Below, piece by piece: positions 32,823 through 38,520 of a stretch of 38,520 nt of DNA. Location of the stretch: NCBI RefSeq assembly GCF_014698845.1, contig NZ_JACJTV010000043.1, positions 1-38,520 on the forward strand. Direction: 5' to 3'. Source of the DNA: Coleofasciculus sp. FACHB-1120. GTDB taxonomy: Bacteria > Cyanobacteriota > Cyanobacteriia > Cyanobacteriales > FACHB-T130. The first letter of the stretch is position 1, and each line of letters opens with the position of its first letter. The notes under the pieces are model-generated. The model saw only the letters and a program-made list of their open reading frames with translations, searched no databases and was not told where the DNA came from. The position numbers and the translations under genes are program-made.

Positions 32823-33950
32823 CTATGAACGAACATTTTTGTCCTGTATTACACAGATGTTCAATGGCAGCGTGACTGTAAAATTAGTTCCCACTCCAAC
32901 TTTACTGTTTACAGCAATCTCTCCACTCTGTAAGTCTAAACATTTTTTGACAATCGTTAGTCCAAGCCCATGACCCGGAATATTACTCACATTTGTCGCT
33001 CGATGAAATGAGTCAAACAAAAGTTCTAGGTCGTCTGGCGGAATGCCAATTCCGTTGTCTTTTATCTGAAAAACTGCCTTTTCATTCTCACACAAAAGTT
33101 CAAAGTGGATATTGCTGCCTTCGGGTGAATACTTAATCGCATTTACCAATAAGTTGCTAAAAATATGCCGTAGCAATTTTTCATCCAAACAAGCATCAGG
33201 ACAATCACCTTGATTTGTAAAAATGATTCTATGTTTTGAACCAGAGCTGAATTTTATATGTTCTACCAAATCTCGGCAAAAACATACGAGATCCAGGCTT
33301 TCCGGCTTACATTCCAGCTTTCCTTCTTCGGCTTTCCCGAACTCTAAAACTTCATTCAACAAATTGTTCAGCGAATGAACTGAGGTTTGAATAAGATAGA
33401 AATATTCGCGTCTTTTAAGTTCTGATAATTCGTGACTATAAGATTCCAGTAATTCCGCAGAAGATAAAATTGCCGTCAGCGGATTACGAAATTCGTGGGC
33501 AACCATGAACCAAAAGCGAGATTTGAGTTCGCTCAGTTGTTTTTCTTTTTCTAGAGCCACGCGAGTTGCTGCTTCGGCTAAATGTCTGCGAAGCGCGATT
33601 TCAATCGTGGTATGTAAATCTCTTTCGTCAAAAGGTTTAATTATATAACCAAATGGCTCTGTAATCTTGGCTCTTTCTAGGGTTTTTTCATCCGCATAAG
33701 CCGTTAAATAAACTACCGGAATATCAAAATTTTCATGAATTTTTTCAGTAGTTTCTATTCCATCTAGTTTTCCTTTTAGCATAATATCCATTAACACTAG
33801 ATCGGGTTGAATTTCTGCTACTTTTTGAAGTGCCTCCTCTCCTGAAGCAACAGAAGCGCCAACCTTATATCCTAAACGTTGTAAGCTTTTGACAATATCT
33901 TTGGCAACAATTCTTTCATCTTCAACGACCAAAATTTTTTCCTTTGCCAT
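32823..33950 (-). CDS. Receiver domain-histidine kinase protein
   Basis: Residues 1-120 are a receiver domain (ILVVEDER, phospho-acceptor D55 in LVLMDIM, K105 in YIIKPFDERD). A linker leads to HisKA with MVAHEFRNPLTA (H152) and a complete HATPase_c (NLLVNAIKYSPEG, DNGIGIPPDD, GHGLGLTIVK). The kinase is soluble, with no sensor other than the receiver, so its activity is probably set by phosphorylation of D55. It starts 4 bp after the stop of the CBS-GAF kinase, so the two are co-translated and likely form a phosphorelay pair. Confidence 0.93.
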   Translation of the reverse strand: MAKEKILVVEDERIVAKDIVKSLQRLGYKVGASVASGEEALQKVAEIQPDLVLMDIMLKGKLDGIETTEKIHENFDIPVVYLTAYADEKTLERAKITEPFGYIIKPFDERDLHTTIEIALRRHLAEAATRVALEKEKQLSELKSRFWFMVAHEFRNPLTAILSSAELLESYSHELSELKRREYFYLIQTSVHSLNNLLNEVLEFGKAEEGKLECKPESLDLVCFCRDLVEHIKFSSGSKHRIIFTNQGDCPDACLDEKLLRHIFSNLLVNAIKYSPEGSNIHFELLCENEKAVFQIKDNGIGIPPDDLELLFDSFHRATNVSNIPGHGLGLTIVKKCLDLQSGEIAVNSKVGVGTNFTVTLPLNICVIQDKNVRS

Positions 33951-33954
33951 TTTT

Positions 33955-36279
33955 TTATTTATGCCTTCCTATATTGCCAATTTCTGAAAATGTGATGTTA
34001 AAGCTTGTCCCCTTACTACTATCCAGTTCAATCGTCCCGTCTAATTGTTCGGTAAGGGTGCATACTAACTCTAAGCCTAAAGATTCAGTATTCCGGAAGT
34101 CTAAGTCTGTCGGAAACCCGATCCCGTTATCACTGACGCTCAAAATAAATTGATGATTGCCGCTTGAGTAAATATTAATACAAATTTCATTGTCTTCACT
34201 GGGGGTGGGAAAAGCGTGTTTTAAAGAATTGGACATTAATTCATTGATAATTAGGCCGCAAGGAATCGCTGTATCAATGTTTAGGGTAATTTTATTAACG
34301 GTTGTTTTCAGCGTAATTGCCTGAGAGCTTGCTTTGTAGGAACGAAGCAAATTTCTGGCTAGATCGTGGATATATTCAGCAAAGTCTATCCTAGATAGGT
34401 CTTTGGACTGATACAATTTTTCGTGAATGAGAGCCATCGAGCGGATACGATTCTGACTGTCCTTGAACATTCCCAGAACCTGTTCCTCTTTGGTATAGGC
34501 AGATTGCAGCTTTAACAGACTAGAAATAATCTGTAAATTGTTTTTGACGCGGTGGTGAATTTCTTTCAGTAGCACCTCTTTTTCTTTGAGCGAAGCTTTG
34601 AGCTGCTCTTCTGCCCGTTTGCGTTCCGCAAGTTCGGCTTGTACTTGCTGATAAAGTTCAGACTGCTGAATTGCGATCGCTACCTGCGTTGACAATTGTT
34701 TGAGCAAATCAATCTCAAACTCCCGCCAACGCCTCGGTCCCGAACAGTGATAGGCGCACAGCAGACCCCACAAATGTTCTCCTTGCAGAATCGGAACCAC
34801 GAGGCTGCCTCGGATATCATACAAAGCCAGGATATCGATATGACATTGGGTTAATCCGGCGGTATAAATATCTTCCGTGACTTGAATGCGCCCTTTTTTG
34901 TAGGATTGGGCATAATTTTTTCCAAAGCAATTGTCATGAATTGTGCTGCTCAGAGCCGGTTGCCAGCCCTCAGCGACAGATTCGACAACGACAGTGCCAC
35001 TCAAATCTGGATTGAAACGGTAGATAATCACACGGTCAGTTTGGAGAAATTGCCGCACTTCGGCGACTGCTGTGTTCAGAATTTCATCCAAATTGAGTGA
35101 TTGATGAATGCGGAGGGCAATTGTGGTTAACAGGCGATTGCGCTCAAGCTGTTCTAACAGTTCCGCTGGGCTTTCCTGTCCTTGAGGTTCTAGGGTTTCA
35201 TTATGCGGGGGGACAGAGGATTCGGCTTCAAACTGCGTGATCGATTGCTGCAATCGCTCTACTGCTGTAGATATTTGTGTGAGATCAAGGGTTTGCAGAA
35301 AACTGGTTTGGGTAACAATCCCTAACAGATCCCTACCATTATCCGACACCACGACTCGCTGCACCTGGTGCTGCTGCATTTCCCAAAGGGCAACCAGCAC
35401 TGAATCTGAGGGGCTTAAAGACAACACAGGTGCGTTCATTACCCTAAACGCCTGTATCTGCGATAAATCCAGGCTGAGAGCTTGAAGATCGATGATGTCT
35501 CGTTCGATGACAATCCCCACTGCATTTAGGGGGATTGTTAGCGTAGGGGTAGGTCGCACGTTTTGAGTTTCGTTAGCGTAGCGGTGGCTAGCACTTTTTG
35601 AGGTTTGAACATTCGCTTCGCTTAAGGGCTTGGGTTGAAGTTTTGAGTCTTGAATAGAACTCAACTCGGAAGTTTCTTCTGTAAGCACAACACAATTGAC
35701 CTGGTGTTCTGCCATTAACTGAGCTAAGCTCAGCGCCGAAGCCGTCGCCGGTGCTTGAATAACCGAGGCAGTCATCGCCTCTATCAAAGGCTGGGATTTG
35801 ATTAGCTCGTCGAGTGGCAGTGCTTGACGAATACTTTCGAGGGTGATAACACCCACTACTTGCTTTTGCACGTCTACAACAGGTAGGTGGCGAATTTGGT
35901 GCTGGCGCAGGATTAATAATGCAGTGAAAATATTTTCGGTGTCAGATTCAATGTCGGATTCAGTCAGGGCGATGCTTGGCTGCGTCATCACCGAGGCAAT
36001 CTTCACTTCAGCTAAATTGATTTCTGAGGCGATTATCCGAATCGCATCGGTGTGAGTAAACACTCCAAGTAGGTGTAACCCGTCTACGACAAAGACACTG
36101 CTGGCTCGTGCCTCGCTCATCAGCACTGCTTCTGGCGGTATCTTCAAACTAGGAAGTACGCAACTGCTTTTCGCTTTGCCCATCATAGCGATCGCATCTA
36201 TTACTAGGGTGTCAGGTGATACGGTCAGAGGACGACGATCGATGACGGACTCTAAGCTAAGCAATCCCTTTGTTGGCAT
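33955..36279 (-). CDS. CBS-GAF-HisKA_2 sensor kinase with DXCF cyanobacteriochrome signature
   Basis: The 774-residue protein begins with CBS repeats (about 5-155: [19 protein letters not shown] and [19 protein letters not shown]; more at about 165-330, [21 protein letters not shown]). CBS pairs often bind adenine nucleotides. The GAF domain (about 385-545) has Asp-Asn-Cys-Phe at 449-452 and Cys-His at 479-480. The two cysteines lie 28 residues apart, as in DXCF cyanobacteriochromes such as TePixJ, where both attach the bilin. The kinase core is HisKA_2 type ([20 protein letters not shown], His about 575) with HATPase motifs [12 protein letters not shown] and DNGIGF. The next gene, 4 bp downstream, is its probable phospho-partner. 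Confidence 0.92.
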   Translation of the reverse strand: MPTKGLLSLESVIDRRPLTVSPDTLVIDAIAMMGKAKSSCVLPSLKIPPEAVLMSEARASSVFVVDGLHLLGVFTHTDAIRIIASEINLAEVKIASVMTQPSIALTESDIESDTENIFTALLILRQHQIRHLPVVDVQKQVVGVITLESIRQALPLDELIKSQPLIEAMTASVIQAPATASALSLAQLMAEHQVNCVVLTEETSELSSIQDSKLQPKPLSEANVQTSKSASHRYANETQNVRPTPTLTIPLNAVGIVIERDIIDLQALSLDLSQIQAFRVMNAPVLSLSPSDSVLVALWEMQQHQVQRVVVSDNGRDLLGIVTQTSFLQTLDLTQISTAVERLQQSITQFEAESSVPPHNETLEPQGQESPAELLEQLERNRLLTTIALRIHQSLNLDEILNTAVAEVRQFLQTDRVIIYRFNPDLSGTVVVESVAEGWQPALSSTIHDNCFGKNYAQSYKKGRIQVTEDIYTAGLTQCHIDILALYDIRGSLVVPILQGEHLWGLLCAYHCSGPRRWREFEIDLLKQLSTQVAIAIQQSELYQQVQAELAERKRAEEQLKASLKEKEVLLKEIHHRVKNNLQIISSLLKLQSAYTKEEQVLGMFKDSQNRIRSMALIHEKLYQSKDLSRIDFAEYIHDLARNLLRSYKASSQAITLKTTVNKITLNIDTAIPCGLIINELMSNSLKHAFPTPSEDNEICINIYSSGNHQFILSVSDNGIGFPTDLDFRNTESLGLELVCTLTEQLDGTIELDSSKGTSFNITFSEIGNIGRHK

Positions 36280-36916
36280 AGGTTAACCTGTATATTAGTG
36301 CGGTGAGCGATCGCATACTTGCATTTGCTATTCCTCATATTGCCGAATAGATTTTGCGAAAAGCAGTTGCTCCTTCACTTAGGATTCCCGCAAAAACTGT
36401 ATTAAATATCACATTACTGCCTTGCAACGGTATTTATTTGGCACAAATTGCAGCAACACAAATTGCTGCGCCTTTGGCGGTACAAAGGTCAAAATTTACA
36501 AATTGCTACTACGGGCACCTAATTCGCGTGCAGGGAACCTGATAAATCTCCGATTCGTCTCTAGGCTTCGCGTGCTTTTGCCCTCATTCATCAAATTCAT
36601 GACAGCAAGAAAACATCCTCGCAACAGTGAAATCCTAGATAATTCGGATGTTTTTCCAGGGCAATCGCTATTTTTATCACCTCCACCTTAGCTAGAAGCT
36701 ACCCAGCCAGATAGTTAAGACAAAACCCCTTTAACAATACCTTTTGCTATGCTCTTTAGTCCTCCTGCCAAAGGAATATTCATCGGACTCAACATCTGCG
36801 TTGGCAGCATCTGACATAAGGTGGAAAACTTAATAATTGAGAGATATAGAGTATTTAGCTAGGTTAGAGGCTTAAATCAGTCCTGCTACATTAAATCGAT
36901 AAAACAGAGCCAAAAA
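36280..36916. other. Intergenic region, no gene accepted
   Basis: This 637-bp gap lies between the divergent CBS-GAF kinase and the YIP1 gene. Open frames at 36354-36542 and 36422-36691 have no ribosome site and unlikely composition. A HIP1-bearing CGATCGC lies close to the kinase start. The promoters of both flanking genes should be here. Confidence 0.45.
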
Positions 36917-37504
36917 ATGAACTTATTTAAGCGCATTCCCAACATCCTGTTGCACCCCAAAAGTGAGTGGCGAGCGATCGCAACAGAAACGACCTCAAGC
37001 GTTAGATTATATAACCTCTATATTGCTCCTCTAGCAGCGATCGCACCAATCGCTGCTGCAATTGGTTGGGCAGTTATCGGCATCAATACTTCCAGCCTCG
37101 TTACGTCTCGATTGCCATTAGTGCCAGCTATTGTATATGCAGGCGTTAGCTTTTTATTAACCCTATTAAGTGTATTTCTCTTATCACTAATTATTAATGC
37201 CTTCGCCCCTCAATTTTCAGCCGAGAAAAATCAGCGACAAGCTCTTAAAGTGGCGGCTTATGCCAACACACCTGCCTGGTTAGCCGGTATCCTTCGAGTC
37301 ATCCCAAGTTTTACAATTTTCGCTTTTATCTTGGGGTTGTATAGCGTATATCTGCTATATCTCGGATTGCCGATTGTGATGAAATGTCCAAAAACAAAAA
37401 CAACCGCTTACACTGCGGTATCACTTGCGGGTGCGATTATCCTCTATGTACTTGTTATTGGAATTAGCAATTTATTAGTTAGATTTCCTAAACCAATGCT
37501 CTAA
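36917..37504 (+). CDS. YIP1 family membrane protein (195 aa)
   Basis: The protein has four to five membrane spans. It starts MNLFKRIPNILLHPKSEWRAIATE, a pattern common in bacterial YIP1-domain proteins, followed by IAPLAAIAPIAAAIGWAVIG, an acidic/basic loop FSAEKNQRQALKVAAYANTPAWLAGIL (about 112-138), and YLLYLGLPIVMKCPKTKTTAY. Function in bacteria is unknown. Its stop codon TAA (37502-37504) lies inside the target duplication of the IS1-family element, so the coding sequence is complete although the element abuts it. Confidence 0.85.
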   Translation: MNLFKRIPNILLHPKSEWRAIATETTSSVRLYNLYIAPLAAIAPIAAAIGWAVIGINTSSLVTSRLPLVPAIVYAGVSFLLTLLSVFLLSLIINAFAPQFSAEKNQRQALKVAAYANTPAWLAGILRVIPSFTIFAFILGLYSVYLLYLGLPIVMKCPKTKTTAYTAVSLAGAIILYVLVIGISNLLVRFPKPML

Positions 37505-37506
37505 AA
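37499..37506. repeat. Target site duplication, left copy
   Basis: CTCTAAAA directly precedes the left inverted repeat of the IS1-family element and is repeated at 38279-38286. Eight bases is a normal length for IS1-family duplications. It includes the YIP1 stop codon. Confidence 0.92.
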
Positions 37507-37561
37507 GGTAGTGCCCAAGATGTAATGATAGAGAAGTAGAGTTTCTCGCTGTCCTCCTTCC

Positions 37562-37861
37562 ATGCCTGCCTGCCCAACTTGTGCATCTACCCACACGGTC
37601 AAGAACGGTCGTATTCACAACGGCAAACAACGGTTCAAGTGTCACGGTTGTGGACGACAGTTCGTTGAACAACCGACACAGAAAGTGATTGACCAAGCGA
37701 CACGGAATCTCATTGACCGATTGCTGCTCGAACGAATTTCGTTGGCTGGAATTGCTCGGGCTGTCCAAGTGTCTGAGCAATGGCTGCAATCCTACGTCAA
37801 TGAGAAATATGCTGGGGTGCCTCGAAGCGTGCAGGTAACCCCGAAAAAAAGGGGAAGCTAA
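37562..37861 (+). CDS. insA: IS1-family InsA (DNA-binding part of the transposase)
   Basis: This 99-residue protein has an N-terminal zinc finger (CPTC near residue 4 and CHGC near 27) and a helix-turn-helix region (SLAGIARAVQVSEQWLQ). In IS1, InsA alone represses, and the InsA-InsB fusion is the transposase. Near the end the frame runs through CCG AAA AAA AGG. A -1 slip on the A-run would continue as KKKGKLTMQCDELWSF, the usual IS1-family junction. Confidence 0.92.
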   Translation: MPACPTCASTHTVKNGRIHNGKQRFKCHGCGRQFVEQPTQKVIDQATRNLIDRLLLERISLAGIARAVQVSEQWLQSYVNEKYAGVPRSVQVTPKKRGS

Positions 37862-37863
37862 CG

Positions 37864-38271
37864 ATGCAATGCGATGAATTATGGTCATTTGTGGACAATA
37901 AAGGCAATAAGCAGTGGGTCTGGTTAGCACTCGATGCAGACACTCGTGAGATTGTCGGGGTCTACATCGGTAATCGCGACGAGACAGCCGCCTGGAAATT
38001 ATGGGATTCCTTGCCTCCGGTCTACCGTCAATGTGCAGTCGCCTACACCGATTTCTGGGCAGCTTATGCAGCCGTGTTTCCCAGCAAGCGACATCAAGCT
38101 GTGGGAAAAGAGACTGGACAGACCAGCTACATTGAACGGTTTAACAATACCTTACGCCAACGAGTTTCTCGATTAGTCCGCAAAACCCTGTCGTTTTCAA
38201 AGTCACTAGAGAATCACATTGGCGCAATTTGGTACTTCATCCATCATTACAATGCATCATTACTTCTTTAG
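37864..38271 (+). CDS. insB: IS1-family InsB (catalytic part of the transposase)
   Basis: The 135-residue frame carries the DDE-type catalytic core: CDELWSFV (first Asp), AYTDFWAAY (second Asp) and IERFNNTLRQRVSRLVRKTLSFSKS (Glu). It is in the -1 phase relative to InsA and is probably made mainly as an InsA-InsB fusion by frameshifting at 37844-37850 rather than from its own ATG. The stop codon lies inside the right inverted repeat, which is normal for compact IS elements. Confidence 0.92.
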   Translation: MQCDELWSFVDNKGNKQWVWLALDADTREIVGVYIGNRDETAAWKLWDSLPPVYRQCAVAYTDFWAAYAAVFPSKRHQAVGKETGQTSYIERFNNTLRQRVSRLVRKTLSFSKSLENHIGAIWYFIHHYNASLLL

Positions 38272-38278
38272 CACTACC

Positions 38279-38286
38279 CTCTAAAA
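38279..38286. repeat. Target site duplication, right copy
   Basis: CTCTAAAA follows the right inverted repeat directly and equals the copy at 37499-37506. Confidence 0.92.
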
Positions 38287-38428
38287 AATGTTGGGATCAA
38301 CATATAGCGTTTCTCATACTAAGAGGCTATTGATAAAGTAAATCTAAAGATGAGCCAAGAGGTTAAATACTAACGATAGGATGCCTCAGATAAAATGTAA
38401 CTACTAACTTAACTAACGTGAGTTCGGG

Positions 38429-38520
38429 TTAAGCGGAGGGGAGCAAATTGTGGTCAATCGCAATCGAGGGCTTGTTCGGCTGGTGACAGTAAGCGATTAA
38501 GCCACACACCACGTTCACCA
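38429..38520 (-). CDS. Transposase C-terminal fragment (probably IS982-like), cut by the window edge
   Basis: The minus-strand frame ending at TAA 38431-38429 encodes VNVVCGLIAYCHQPNKPS followed by IAIDHNLLPSA. The GLIAY(C/S)xxPxKPS pattern near the C terminus is typical of IS982-type transposases in cyanobacteria as I remember them. CCCGAACTCACGTTAGTTAAG-like DNA just beyond the stop (about 38408-38428) may be the element end. Another minus-strand frame (stop 38454) is also open to the edge but less convincing. Only 29 residues are visible, so the family assignment is tentative. Confidence 0.45.
   Translation of the reverse strand, partial: VNVVCGLIAYCHQPNKPSIAIDHNLLPSA

Larger units (their letters stand above)
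37507..38278 (+). mobile_element. Complete IS1-family insertion sequence (772 bp)
   Basis: The element is bounded by 23-bp imperfect inverted repeats (37507-37529 and 38256-38278, 20 of 23 matching, both starting GGTAGTGC). It is flanked by 8-bp duplications CTCTAAAA. It carries two overlapping-phase frames for InsA and InsB joined at an A-run, as in IS1. Size, repeats, duplication and gene plan all fit the family, and the element appears intact and possibly active. Confidence 0.95.

Noticed and set aside
36354-36691. Two overlapping plus-strand frames before the YIP1 gene
   Set aside because: They lack ribosome sites and recognisable sequence; one starts with TTG.
1-38520. CRISPR arrays, tRNA or rRNA genes
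   Set aside because: No spaced direct repeats of CRISPR size and no tRNA T-loop or rRNA sequences were seen by eye on either strand.

Overview
The window is cyanobacterial chromosome. The octamer GCGATCGC (HIP1) recurs throughout, in genes and between them. Several genes are cyanobacterial signatures: 2-methyl-6-phytyl-benzoquinol methyltransferase, HemJ, an Rbp-type RRM protein beside rpsU, DUF2811, and bilin-type GAF signalling proteins. Nothing fixes the genus. The many GAF/PAS kinases, the heptanucleotide tandem repeats and the AIM24 triplet would fit a filamentous, large-genome species, but that is inference. I found no tRNA, rRNA or CRISPR array.

Layout. 1-68 is the edge of an IS1-type transposase. 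206-3056 (minus) is a probable four-gene operon: fatty acid desaturase, MPBQ methyltransferase and two small unknown genes. 3274-4000 (minus) is an uncharacterised membrane protein under a cobalamin riboswitch, with what looks like a frameshift just after the best start codon. 4376-7240 holds a Tat-type exported protein and a MuiA/DUF4139 protein. 7363-14526 (minus) is a signalling cluster: an orphan BMP-family solute-binding lipoprotein, a 1195-residue Cache-HAMP-PAS-GAF histidine kinase, and a paralogous kinase whose ATP-binding motifs are degraded. 15010-17010 has a DEDDh exonuclease and murF. 17451-20170 (plus) has an unknown 426-residue protein, an Rbp RNA-binding protein and rpsU. 20212-24021 (minus) has pth, hemJ, a DUF2811 gene, a gap with a phased row of DnaA-box-like sequences, and a GAF/HD-GYP protein. 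24816-27097 (minus) has a DUF3082-like gene, ispE and rsmA. 27310-30657 (plus) has three tandem AIM24-family genes and an M48 protease. 30766-32768 has a coiled-coil protein, a secreted protein and thrB. 32823-36279 (minus) is a two-gene signalling operon. 36917-38520 has a YIP1-family gene, a complete IS1-family element and the edge of another transposase.

Most striking content. The 774-residue kinase at 33955-36279 has a GAF domain with both cysteine motifs of DXCF cyanobacteriochromes (Asp-Asn-Cys-Phe, then Cys-His 28 residues later). It also has CBS repeats and a HisKA_2 kinase core, and lies 4 bp from a receiver-kinase protein. This suggests a photoreceptor that may integrate light with nucleotide status and pass phosphate to its neighbour. 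A second candidate circuit is the lipoprotein/Cache-kinase/pseudokinase cluster, where the solute-binding protein has no transporter nearby and may present a ligand to the kinase. Four DnaA-box-like sequences spaced 21-22 bp apart at 22124-22197, next to an AT-rich stretch, are a candidate replication origin or DnaA-controlled site.

Mobile DNA. The IS1-family element (37507-38278) is intact: 23-bp inverted repeats, an 8-bp target duplication and two frames joined by an apparent -1 frameshift. It inserted over the stop codon of the YIP1 gene, and the duplicated target preserved that stop. Small palindromes and tandem repeats sit in many intergenic gaps.
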